From Distichodus sexfasciatus (lineage: Eukaryota > Chordata > Actinopteri > Characiformes > Distichodontidae), in contig JAVGVS010000288.1 in the NCBI GenBank assembly GCA_032718565.1, forward strand, positions 278,310 through 342,309: DNA of 64,000 bases, written 5' to 3'. Below the pieces are notes generated by a model that searched no databases, had not been told where the DNA came from, and saw nothing but the letters and a program-made list of their open reading frames with translations. Below are positions 25,290-35,755 of this stretch, in pieces. Position numbers and translations under genes: made by a program. Position 1 is the stretch's first letter. Every line of letters starts with the position of its first letter.

Positions 25290-25880
25290 ATTACTCTCTT
25301 TGTGATGTCCTTCCATAGACTCCCATAATGACTGAAGTACATAATTTTACACCTACACCTAACCCTAACCTTAACCTCAGTAACCAAAAGCACATCTTTT
25401 ACCTCTTTTAGTTTCTCAAATAAAACAAGAACATTTTCTATAAAGTCATTTCTCCTCATGGGGACCTCTCAAATGTCCCCACAAAGCCCAAAAAAACAGA
25501 TAAAAGTGATTTTAGGGGACAAAAAAGTCCCCACAATGCGATAAATACATGAACACACACACACACAAACTTGTACAACTATCTTTGTGGAGACATTCCA
25601 TAGATTCCATAACGACTAGATGTATATAATTCTACAGCTAATCCTAACCCTAACCCTAAACTTAACCTCAGTAAACAAATGCTCAGTAAACATCTTTTAC
25701 CTCTTTTAGTTTCTCAAATAAAACAAGCACATCTTCTATTAAGTCATTTCTCCTCATGGGGACCTCTCAAATGTCCCCACAAAGCCATAAGAAAATGGAT
25801 AAAAGTAATTTTAGGGGACAAAAATGCCCAAAAATGTCCCCACAGGGCATAAAAACATGGTACACACACACACACAAACA
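25290..25880. repeat. Tandem duplication of a ~290-bp fish repeat
   Basis: Two copies lie in direct orientation. AAGTCATTTCTCCTCATGGG occurs at 25443 and again at 25741, an offset of 298 bp, and each copy has a CCTAACCCTAACC stretch, TCTCAAATAAAACAAG, and AAATGTCCCCACA, closing with a CA run. A third, degraded relative lies at about 38100-38320 in the same orientation. Confidence 0.85.
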
Positions 25881-26000
25881 CACACCAAAGAGCAAAGAGG
25901 AGTCTTAGGATGTAGGGGTCTTAGAACCACCCCCTAAAATCTTAGAGAGATACAGAGAGATTGAAAGAACAAGTAAGACAAATATGCAAAAGAGATGCAT

Positions 26001-26009
26001 GTGTGTGTG

Positions 26010-26044
<35 letters not shown>
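26001..26044. repeat. Compound GT/GA microsatellite
   Basis: (GT)6 followed by TAA and about sixteen GA units. Confidence 0.95.
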
Positions 26045-26047
<3 letters not shown>

Positions 26048-26453
26048 ACTCAGCTACAGCAGTTGATCTACAGTCACCGTCCTGTTGATAAAACCAATAC
26101 ATGGAATTGATTGTGAGAATTGATTTTTCTCGCCTTCTTTTATCTGAGAGCAAAGCTGCAGCGTTGTGTGAAATATCTTACTAGTCCTGATCGTAGATCA
26201 GCTCATCACTGTTCAACTGGCCAAAAAAGCCTCCTTCATATAACAGAGAGGATCAGGATTACAGTTGAGTTTCTCAGTGCCGCTCTAATTTTGGGTCTTA
26301 CCTTGAGCTGAATTTGATGAGAACCCTCCGGAACATGGCACATGAAGCTCTGTATTAATAGAGTAGATGGAATTTCATGGATATCAAAAATGAGCTCTAA
26401 CCAAAAGGTGGCACAAAACTAAACAGGATCCTGCTCACGTTTGCAGATCTGGG

Positions 26454-26556
26454 ACTCGTTTCCCAAAAGCGTAGTTGCTAATTAGTTAACATAGTGTACA
26501 TTAGCAACTAACTACGTTAGCAATATGTTAGCAGCTGTTTTTGGGAAACGCACCCC
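26454..26556. mobile_element. Short palindromic MITE with GTTTCCCAAAAGC ends
   Basis: About 100 bp. The left end CGTTTCCCAAAAGCGTAG is mirrored at the right by TTTTTGGGAAACGCACCCC. The interior is itself made of inverted TTAGCAACTA-type words. It serves as the unexpanded relative of 49467-50022. Confidence 0.75.
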
Positions 26557-27997
26557 TGTCTAGTTACTACTGTCTCCTTAAAGAAAATCATATGAATCTA
26601 ATTTTAAATTTAACCTTACAAAGTAACTTAATTTTTCTCTGTAGGATAATTTGAGTTCCGCACACTGACTTTACGTCATATTCTGAAGTGAAATCCTCAA
26701 ATTTTGATGGTTTTTAGCCTTATCATCTGTTATTTCTTGCAATAGAAGGACAGTAAACCAGCGAGGGAAAACTTAAGGAACCATAAGCTGTCACTTAATT
26801 ATAGATAATGGCTTTTTCTCTGACAAGGAGAAGCATGATGTCCCTGGACAAATTTTCTCAACTATTACGAATCTATGGACATATTTTATCATGACTTCAA
26901 TTCCCAAAACAACACATTTAGATGATGGAACGTTTAAGGCTTCGCATCACTGTAGAAATGATTCAGTATTTGCTTTGCTGTAAATTAATTAATGTCACCT
27001 TCAAAATCAGTCCAATATAACGACTGAAATGTCCTCGTGAACAACACTTAGGTGAGCAAAAAATAACAAGACCTACCTTTAAAAAATTAAAATGTTTCAT
27101 CAAAACAGGTACAGGATTTAAAAACTGACCACCAGGATTATGGCACATTATCTGTCACTCCAGGCTGAACTCGCATCTTGGTCTTGGAGGTGTTTCTCTT
27201 TATTGTGGTGTCCTTACTTTCAAGACATCAGTATGTGGACATGACGGTCACTAACCTCAGAGACATCGAGACAGTGATAGATGTGATGCGTTCCATAGAA
27301 ATTGTGGTTTCCGAAAATTGGGAGGTGATGTAGTGTCCAGTGCTCAAGAGGCCATTTGTAAAAAGCTACAAAAATGACAGAGGGTTAGGAACTTGAGTAG
27401 CTTAAATAATTTAGGTAATGGCAAAAAGCTGCCTAAAAGCATCACAAACTTTTATTCAACATGCAAAATGTGAGTATAAATATCATACTTTTTTTCATAA
27501 TCTGACACCTGCCAAGCTATAATCCTTGAGCTCTGCCGCTGTGATATGTCACAATCCACGGAAACAGACATCCACTCGTTTTCATGAACTCAATATCTTA
27601 AATTTAGCAGGAAAGCTTGTAAGACATACGACGTTCCACCTCCATAAATATGTGCAGAATGCATGTATAAGAAGCTGCTGAAAGTCTACAAAAAATAATA
27701 AAGCCACTGACATGAGTCTTAATATGATTCTATAATAAACACACATCATCAGACTTTTAAAATAATATTTTTACAGGAAAAATTGCTCCTTCTATCTCCA
27801 CCAATGCAGAATTTGTTCAAAATGGATGAGAGCCTTTAGGAATTTATCTAAATATGTTACAAAAAGACATTCGCCATAAAAAAGCTGCAAAAATTATTGC
27901 CTCCTACTTATTATAATAGAATTCAAAACCTTCTTTCGCACATCGATAGCCATCTAACTTCTCTATTTCCCTTTTTTCCCATTTTATCTTTTATTTC

Positions 27998-28611
27998 TAG
28001 ACATGACACCGATCCGTGGATCGGATATTGGTCCGATAACGACTCAGACTGCTGGATTGGGTATCGGTGGCATTGGACTGATCTATGGAGTTGATCTGTA
28101 AATGCGTTCACGCTCAGTTAGTCCTGCATGGGAAGTGTGACTGTGGTGACGCTGGTTTATTGACACTAATTCCTACATGTTGATATGACAATGAGCAGAA
28201 CAAGCAACACAACACACTACAAGAACAAAAGCACGTCACACCATTATACTGATTAATTTCCTCAACAACACCAGCTCTCACTCACAATCTCTGTGTTCCT
28301 GATGCTTTTAGCGCCGCAGGATTAGGGAGCGTCACTAAATTACACAACTGTGTTTAAAGGAATAATTATTGAGATGTTATTTTAATAATAAATCTTTTAG
28401 CATATACATATGGGTGTGTAATTATTACATTGTTTTAGCAGGAAAACAGGATTTAAGTCAAGTATTTTCTTAAGCAGAACAGTCATGCATATTTTAAAGC
28501 ACTATTTTCTGTTTTAAAAAGACTATCAGATCTGTATCGTATCAGCAGATATCCAAATTTACAATATCGGTATCGTATCAGACATAAAAAGGTGGTATCG
28601 TGCCATATCTT
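27998..28611 (-). mobile_element. hAT-type MITE (family H) with perfect 8-bp duplication
   Basis: The 614-bp element is flanked by TTTATTTC on both sides (27990-27997 and 28612-28619). Its interior is the inverse of 35101-36187: for example GTCCTGCATGGGAAGTGTGA here corresponds to the inverse at about 36045-36070. It lacks the SINE inserted in that copy and so records the empty target site. Confidence 0.85.
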
Positions 28612-30224
28612 TTTATTTCCTTCAGTAAGTGTTTAAGAATTTGAGCAGTAATGGAGCACGTTCTGCTTTCTACTTGCAGCTTCATGTGACAAACATCTTG
28701 TTATTTACATTAGTATGACTGTGAAAAGAACCTCTAATACATTTTAAGGAGTGAACGTTGCTTAAGTAAAACTCTCAGGAGTGACGAGCGAGATGACGAG
28801 CGGATCTGGAAGCGGCCAAATTAAAAGGCTGTTCGATGGTTCGTGAAATGTGTTTACATGCTGCTGTAACTGGTAACGCTGCGGCGACTTGAGGACGGTC
28901 TTTACTGGTGAAGATGAGAACAAAACCGTGGAAAAACAGGATTTAAAAATGTGTCTGTGTGTGAGTACACAAAGTTGATCATATAGTGCTGGAAATTAAA
29001 TAGTGTAATATTACGATGTAAATGGTGAAGGATGTCAGATTTGCTTCGACTGGTCATCTCTCGGCTTCAGTCAACAATTCTGAAAAAAATCAGAGTAGAC
29101 CAACTCGGTCACTATGCCTTTAGAAAGCATAATCAGATTACTGGAAAATAAAAACGCGTTTTGTTCGCTGTGCAAAGTTTTGATGGCCACATTAGCAGCA
29201 GAACTACACAAGCTTTTGAAGAGAAAACACAAACGTGATTTGCGCTGTCATCTCACAGCGAGAATTTCCTGCGAGTTTCCTGGAGTTTGCATGCTCTCCG
29301 CGTGTTGGCGTGGGTTTCCTCCGGGTGCTCCGGTTTCCTCCCGCAGTCTGAAAGCATGCGATATAGGTTAATTGACGATCCTAAATTGGCTCCGTAAGGT
29401 GTGAATGTGAGTGTGATTGTGTGCCCTGTGGTGTGTTGACGCCTGCCCAGAGTTGGTCCCTGCCTTGTGCCCATACGTTCCCAGGATAGGCGCCGGTCCC
29501 CCACGACCCGTTTGGATAATGATTCTGGAAGACGGCCCACTAGCAAGGCAAAACTTCCCAAAACGCCAATAGAAGAGAATTTTGTTCTTCTATTTGCTAA
29601 ATAATCATCACTGAAGCCATAACGCATTTACTTGCTGACTCTTAAATTTCCGTTTAATAATTGAGAAAACGTTTGAACCCCAACTAATTATTTCTGTACG
29701 CAGGGAAGCCATAATACCAAATAGATGAACGTGTAATTGCAGTCTGTGTAATTACGGCATTATAAATATATTTGTATAAGTAGCTTTAATTATAACTCAG
29801 TTATATTATGTAATTATAAGTTAAATTATTACAGGTTAAATACTAATAATGACCTGTACAACTACTTTTAGAGGTAATTACTAGTTAATTAACTTATCAA
29901 TTAATTATATTCAGGATTAATTAATAGAAAAATTATAGTTATTGTCTTGGATGAGTCAGAATGTTTCTCTCACTTCCGGCCAAACCCTACCCAGCTAATT
30001 TGTCAGTGCTGCTGCTGCAGACGTGTTGGAGAAGCGTCACTGTACAGTCCGCTCTCAACACCGACTCTTCTGATGTGGAAGCAGTAAACATCACATCTAA
30101 CTGACACTGAGCCTCATTACGGCAGCTCCGACAGCAAAATATCAAATTCTCCAGGTGAATTTAGAATTTGTACATCACCGGAAAAGTATTTTTGTATGAG
30201 AAAAAAAAATAATCAGACACCCAC
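28612..30224. other. Non-coding downstream flank of GRIPAP1
   Basis: Contains the SINE at 29266-29520 and a very AT-rich segment at 29740-29945 dominated by TAATTA words. No gene recognised. Confidence 0.4.
29266..29520 (+). mobile_element. tRNA-derived SINE, family B, head missing
   Basis: GAGTTTGCATGCTCTCC, GGGTTTCCTCCGGGTGCTCC and the following GGTTTCCTCCCGCAG mark the family core. The tail runs through ATAGGCGCCGGTCCCCCACG. The tRNA-like head seen in the other copies is absent or unrecognisable, consistent with 5' truncation. Confidence 0.75.
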
Positions 30225-32233
30225 AAACTCAATTTCCAGTCATTCTTTATTAACACGGCGAGAGTCTCCTCGCTGAACATAACAGCCAACACACACGGCT
30301 AAATAAATAAAGAGAAAGAAAGGGGAGGTTTCTGATGAGTATTGATGTTCTGATTTCGGTTACTAATGGGGAATTATGTTCCTGCTCCGAGTAGCTGATT
30401 TGGCAGATAGTAAGATTATAAAACCAGAAGGCAAAGACGTGAAGTTTTGCTTTATACACAAAGCATGAGGTTAAACCGAGGCATTGGTTAAGTTGATGGT
30501 GAAGGGTGATCACCAGAGCAGAAAGAGCAGGCCATTTCATTATTTATTATTATTAATATTAATATACAGCACAGCGGGTCTCATCTAGATAAAAACTGAT
30601 TCCACAGATACTCTTATTAGTGTCCAAGCTAAGAGTTTAAAATCCATATCATAGAACATGCAAATTGTGTATAAACAGTTTTAAATCAAATGATAAAGTA
30701 AAAGTTCAAACTTAAACATGACATGAAATGAGCCGCACGAAATAAACTGGCATGAGTTAAGGAACTGCCCACATCTGATTAATCAACATCACCGGCTCAC
30801 CTGTCGGACCGTACAAAACGTGTCTTGGTGTATTTTACTCTGAGACTTTACATACACTGACGATAATTTCACCCGCATCGAGATTCACACTGATATCTTA
30901 AAATGTCAAACAACTCACTTGGGCCGTGGGACGGCCACCAGGCCTTTTGGTCCTACTTTTTTACGTCAGTAAAAACCGTCCATTTGTTCATGTACGTGGT
31001 GGAGAAATAATAACAAAAGAACATAACGTCAGTGCCAGATCTTTACACACACAGGAGGGCAATCGCTGTGGACACAGTCAGCAACACAGGAAATATCAGA
31101 CAGGATCTTGGTCTTAAACTATTTTAAAAGACATTTTGAAGTCGCTCATCTCAAGCTGAAACATTTCCCAAAAAAAGGTATAAGGTTCCTCATCATCACG
31201 CCTCTTCCGGCAAAAATGCAGATTTTTAATCTGTCTTAAAGTTATAAAGTGACTGTAAAAAGCGTAACGACGTCTTAACATTCAGGCATTGGTTGGGACG
31301 AAGCGGAGTCGAAGTGCTGGCCGAAGAAGCAGGCGAAAGGGGAGGGAGGGAGGGGTCAAGAACGAGGAACGAGAAAGGTAAACGAGCGCAGGGTTGCGGG
31401 GAGACTTTACTCGGCAGCAGCGCTATGAGCAGACGCGAGAAACGCTCTGCCAATTACTGGCGTAATTACCAGAGCTCGCCCAGAAAACTGCGTTTAATTT
31501 GTCGCCATAATGAACTCGGCCAAACTCGTCCGCCTTAACGATCTGGGCTCCCTCCTCCTCCTCCTCCTCCTCCTCCTCCCATTGAGGAGCAGCTCGTCTC
31601 TCTCCCTAACCATAACCGCACTGCACAATCTGGAGCTTCATCTCACAATCCACTACGTTTGGAACTTACTACTTCTTCATCCTTTTCATGGTCATATTTA
31701 CAAGAGCGATGTCAAAGAAATAAAAAAAGAGAAACCGCTGTTGTTGAGCACATCCACGGACAGAACAGTTAGTAACAACAAGGGAGTTGGTAGTGATTTC
31801 AGTTTCTATTTTCCTCTCTTTCTCCCAAGTGGGGTTCTGGGTTCAGCGGGTGGAGGGTCGTGAAGAGGGGGAAAATGCCCCATCAGCTCCTGGGAAGGGG
31901 CACAGCATCCACGTTCAAGGACGCAAAGCGGTTTTGGGACGGCGAGGGAGCGACCGCCGGGCTCTGGTGCTGCCAGAGAGGACAGAGGACACAAAGTGTT
32001 ACAGTATAAGTACATTCAGTAGTAAGAGGAGCGGGACGTGGACACACTCCTCGTCCTGGGTTGTGTGAAGTCCTTGTCGCTTGTTTGGTGTGTGTAAGTG
32101 TGTGTGTGTGTGTGTCTTTGTGTGTGGGTGTCTTTGTGTGTGTTATTTAACTGCAGCATTCTCTCTGTGGCCACGGGCGATGGAGCTAGTGAAAGAAGCG
32201 TGGGGGCCGAGAGGCTCAATGCTGTGCTCACTC
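30225..32233 (-). other. Probable GRIPAP1 3' untranslated region
   Basis: Downstream of the TGA on the minus strand there are about 2 kb with no recognised transposable element, which is unusual for this window. A (TG)n run at 32094-32143 and a CTC repeat at 31549-31580 lie inside it. The stretch ends at AATAAA (minus strand, 30251-30246) followed by a GT-rich segment (GAGTTTGTGGGTGTCTG), the expected arrangement for cleavage and polyadenylation. The extent is inferred from these signals; no transcript evidence is available. Confidence 0.45.
30246..30251 (-). terminator. Candidate poly(A) signal of GRIPAP1
   Basis: TTTATT on the plus strand is AATAAA on the minus strand. A G/T-rich downstream element follows about 20 bases later at about 30225-30240. 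It is about 1,983 bases beyond the stop codon. Confidence 0.4.
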
Positions 32234-32314
32234 TCAGTCTGTGGTTTTTGGGACGTCGGCGGAGCCGGAACCTTTACTGAGACGCACGATCTCCTGAGAC
32301 AACATCTCCAGGTC
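32234..32314 (-). CDS. gripap1: GRIPAP1 (GRASP-1) last coding exon with stop codon
   Basis: The acceptor CCCCCTTCTGCAG precedes 26 codons and TGA (81 bp counting the stop). The translation starts DLEMLSQEIVRLSK, which matches the remembered end of GRIPAP1 (the family reads approximately DMEVLSQEIVRLSKE here). It finishes with a short divergent tail, GSGSADVPKTTD. The phase agrees with the exon at 38829. The reading frame stops within the exon and no further exon is needed. The tail differs from the mammalian terminus, which I recall ending in PGETS, so any C-terminal PDZ-type signal would not be shared. Confidence 0.87.
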   Translation of the reverse strand, partial: DLEMLSQEIVRLSKGSGSADVPKTTD

Positions 32315-32789
32315 CTGCAGAAGGGGGAGAAACACGAAAGAGAGGAAGTGAACTAGAGTCCTGATGGAGGAATATATACTGTGAAGTAAAGTAACGGAGT
32401 TAGTGACACTACAAGTTACGGAGAAACAGTAGTAAACTACGTACTAATATTAATCCACAAATCTTTAATATTTCCAATGAGACTAATAAAGCAACATAAT
32501 TTTTTAAAAATGTGCATATGTCAAAAGTACAGTATTATGAAAATGTACATATTTTTTACAGTGAAATGTCAGATTGCTTTCAATAAAGTTTTGGCCTCGG
32601 ACTCTAGGATAATAAATCTGGTCTCAGACTCTTGCATCAATCTTTCCCAGACTGGACTGCCATCCTCCGACTCCGTCTCACAGCTGCCAAGATCGTGCTG
32701 TGGTGAAATGTGTGGTAACCTAAAAGATGCCACTTCTGCCAATTCAACATCAGTCATGTGTAAGGCTGTTCGCTTGACTCCGAAAATGG

Positions 32790-33041
32790 GATTATTTTGT
32801 CATTGTGAACACACCACGGCACATCACACAGTGCACCACAACGAAATGTGACCTCTGCATTTGACCCATCCGTGAAGGAGCAGCGGGCAGCTTTTTCGTC
32901 AGCACCCGGGGAGCAGTGCTTGAGGGGGCGGTAACTTGCTAATGAGTACCTCAGCGCTTCATTTTACCGATCCGGGACTCAAACCGGCGACTTCCCGATG
33001 GCGGGGGCGAACTCCCTAACCGTTAGCTTTCCAACTGCCCC
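32790..33041 (-). mobile_element. tRNA-derived SINE, family A
   Basis: It is a near full-length copy. It has CATTGTGAACACACCACGG, ACCTCTGCATTTGACCCATC, CGTGAAGGAGCAGCGGGCAG, and a degenerate tRNA-like head ending CCAACTGCCCCA on the plus strand. Confidence 0.85.
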
Positions 33042-33510
33042 ACGACAGTCCCGTTAGGGGGTCAGACTTGAATTTAGCGGAAATCACCTTCTCTCTCTCT
33101 CTCTAATATAAACACACGCTCACACATATACACACAAAGCTCCGTCTGCCATGCGCTTGCTCTTAAGTCATCAAATATTAAGGGGGCTGTTTGTTTCTGG
33201 GCTTGCAGCCCCAATCAGCAGCAAATATGCATGAGGCCAGCGCGGCTGGAGCAGGAAGGAGAGAGGATGGAGGCGGGAGGGAGGAGTCAACAAGCACCAC
33301 AGTTCGCCTCAGCATGTGGAGGCCATTTTGCTCTCACTGTGTGTGCGTGTGTGTTCTAGGGGTAACGCTGCAGTGATGGAACACAGTTTGGTGGGGTGGG
33401 ATGTACGAAGAGCCGAAGTGAGACTGGGGGCTAAGGGAAAAAAGGAGGGTTCTTCTTTAAAAGACGGTTCACCTCTCATCCGAAAGGCTTCCTCAGATCT
33501 ATGAGGGGTT

Positions 33511-33692
33511 TTTACAGCGTGTACAGCATTTAGCAGACTTACATTCCGTAATTTCAGGGACAGTTCCCCTGAGAGCAACTTAGGGTTAAGGGTCTTGCTC
33601 AGGGACCCACTGTTGGTAACGCCAGAGGTCGGATTCGAGCCCACAACCTCTTGGTCCAAAGGTGAGGGTCCTACCAGTAGGCCACCAACATC
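33511..33692 (-). mobile_element. tRNA-derived SINE, family C (L2-type tail)
   Basis: On the minus strand: TTGGTGGCCTACTGGTAGG (A box), GGGCTCGAATCC (B box), and a tail AGTCTGCTAAATGCTGTAC that corresponds to the TCTGCTAAATG end shared with L2-clade LINEs. Family C also occurs at 35259-35755. Confidence 0.82.
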
Positions 33693-33719
33693 CTACCCAC
33701 CCAACCTAGGGTTGCCACC

Positions 33720-34990
33720 TAGGAGGTGGTCCTGAGGTTTGTTGACTCACCCTGCCTTTCTAACGAGTAGTCAAGGTAAGGCAAGGTGTGAAGCAAGTTG
33801 TGAGTGGTTAGGGTTATCTGAGGTCAGGTGCGAACCAGTGGAGTCTTACGGGCTTGAATCAAAGGCAACTGGACTTCTTTTAGGTTCTTGGAGACATTTC
33901 ACCTCTCATCTGAAAAGCTACTTAAGTTCTGAATGAGTGATGGGGGTTTCCAGGTAGGGCTGGACGATACGGCCTAAAAATAATATCGCAATACTTTTTA
34001 AGCTATATCACAATACACGACATATATCGCAATATCTTCTCTCTTTTTGGGAGAGAACTACATTGCCCACAATCCCCCACGCCGCGACTCGGAGCCGCGT
34101 CACAACAATGCGATGGATGCGCATCCGCAATAATATCAAGTAAATGGCTGTATTGTGAGTAGAACGCTGGACGTCGTTATTTATCAGATAAAATACGGGT
34201 TTTCTCTGTAATAAAGGGTAAGATTTGACTGAAGTGGAGAGTTTTTGTTAGTGAGGGCGTTCCATATTGCCAGCACCCGCATCGAGTCACACGTTTACAT
34301 CGCAAAGAATGTCATTTATGCACGTTTATGCATTTACTTCTCTTTTTTTGTGCACAGAACAACAGTGGATGATCGCGTAAAAGCTGGTCGCCACCATCTT
34401 GCAGTTTCGGCATGTGGATAAACGCTAAGCACCGTCCAGTCCGGCAGCCGATTCGCTGATGCCACTGTCAATCTTCCTTTTCAGCGGAGAAAAACAAAAG
34501 CACAGACGTGGTTTCTACGAGCAGGTACCAGTGCGCTAGGAGACTTACTACATCATTATATATGTTATAGTCATTTACTACATCACACGTGGAACAAGCC
34601 GAGATACATCAAGTATATTGAATATATCACCCACCCCTAACTGCAGGAACTTAACCACGACCAGCGGGGTTGTCACCTTGATTGGTGGTCACCATCATTA
34701 GGGTCACACAGGTCAACGTGTGAAACAAGGTGTGATTAGTTGAGGTCACTTGAGCCCAGCTGCGAAACATTAGTGTGTCTATGCCCCCACTCTACCATCA
34801 GGAGAATAATTAGAGCCAGATTTAAATCACCTGGGAAGGGACTATAGGTGGCTGATAATTGGTGTCATAAGCCACCACCACAGATCAGCGATTCCAGGTG
34901 GACATAGCCGGCTTCCTTCACTCCTCTCTCAAACCATCTGCCTTCTTTGTCCAAAAACGTGGTAGATATTTTCTCATTTGAAAGAAGTCC
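33720..34990 (-). pseudogene. Penelope-like element C-terminal remnant, split by a MITE
   Basis: On the minus strand, positions about 34955-34840 translate to DKEGRWFERGVKEAGYVHLE followed by GGGL, a stop, then HQLSATY. This is the end of the GIY-YIG endonuclease region I recall from fish Penelope-like elements (usual form RWFERGVKEAIYVKLE, GGGLRHHLSATYN). It has in-frame stops and is dead. The downstream non-coding part continues on the other side of the hAT-type insertion at 33955-34639, with TTTCACCTCTCATCTGAAAAG. Confidence 0.7.
33955..34639. mobile_element. hAT-type MITE (TAGGGCTGGACGATAC ends) inside Penelope remnant
   Basis: 685 bp, from TAGGGCTGGACGATACGGCC to ATATATCACCCACCCCTA. The flanks are TTTCCAGG (left) and ACTGCAGG (right), a diverged 8-bp duplication (5 of 8). 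The interior segment 34139-34250 closely matches 48312-48422 in another element with different ends. Confidence 0.78.
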
Positions 34991-35258
34991 ATTTGCTGAT
35001 TCAAGCACTCAACACAAGAAGAACGGGAATCTAGTAAAACTTTGAGAAAGTACAGTGCGTGAGGAAGTAACAGGCTACGCTACTGCAGTCTTGTTCATTT
35101 TAGAACTGCACCGGTCCGGCTTTTTCAGTTCCGATACCGATGCCGATACTTGGGCTTTGGGTATCGTCCAATCCCGAGTACCGTCCGATATCAGCTGAGT
35201 ATTTCTCTGGGAGGAAGAGAAAATACTGTTTTCCTAACTAAAACAATATAACAATTAC

Positions 35259-35755
35259 ATTTACAGTATTTAGCAGACACACATTTACAGTATTTAGCAG
35301 ACACTCTTATCCAGAGCGACTTACATTTCCTAATTTCAGGGACAATTCCCCTGAGTTTAGCTCTATGTCTGTCTCCCCTGTCTAGTCTAAAATGTATATT
35401 GTATATTGTCTGGTTTAAAATGTATATTGTTTAATGTATATTTTAGTATTTTTACTTATTTATTGTTTATTCCATGTGCCTAGTCGTGCCACTGCCTATT
35501 TATTCTCTGTTCTACTGTTCTTTGTTTGTTTGCACTGGAAATAACCTGGAGCCACGTCGTCTCGTCTCTCTATGTATCTGTACAGTATATAGCAGAGATG
35601 ACAATAAAGTTGACTTTGACTTTGACTTTGAGAGCAACTTAGGGTTAAAGGTCTTGCTCACGGAGCCAACGTTGGTAATGCCAGAGGTTGGATTCGAACC
35701 CACAACCTCTTGGTGCAAAGGCGAGTGTCCTACCACTAGGCCACCAACACCCACC
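35259..35755 (-). mobile_element. tRNA-derived SINE, family C, interrupted
   Basis: The head on the minus strand is TTGGTGGCCTAGTGGTAGG with B box GGTTCGAATCC, and the tail lies at 35259-35300. Flanks ACAATTAC (35251-35258) and ATAATTAC (35756-35763) are the target duplication. The SINE body is broken at 35355/35633 by a LINE fragment. Confidence 0.85.
35356..35629 (+). mobile_element. LINE 3' end inserted within a SINE
   Basis: A 5'-truncated piece ending CAGAGATGACAATAAAGTTG followed by (ACTTTG)n, a typical non-LTR retrotransposon 3' tail. GAG on both sides of the insert is a possible short duplication. The last ~50 bp match the end of this window (CTGTACAGTATATAGCAGAG), so the same LINE family occurs twice. 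Confidence 0.75.

Larger units (their letters stand above)
25881..27997. other. Non-coding; GT/GA repeat and a short MITE
   Basis: (GT)n followed by (GA)n lies at 26001-26044. A GTTTCCCAAAAGC MITE is at 26454-26556. The rest is AT-rich sequence with no gene recognised. Confidence 0.4.

Noticed and set aside
25366..25380. Interstitial telomere repeat (CCTAACCCTAACC)
   Set aside because: Only two or three units, and they recur at the same place in each copy of a dispersed repeat, so they belong to that repeat.
31510..31863. Frame with a leucine-rich start resembling a signal peptide
   Set aside because: The leucines come from a CTC repeat, and the segment lies in the probable GRIPAP1 3' UTR on the other strand.
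32788..33041. tRNA gene candidates from A-box and B-box motifs
   Set aside because: All such motifs in the window belong to SINE heads; none folds into a complete cloverleaf with an anticodon arm that I could verify.
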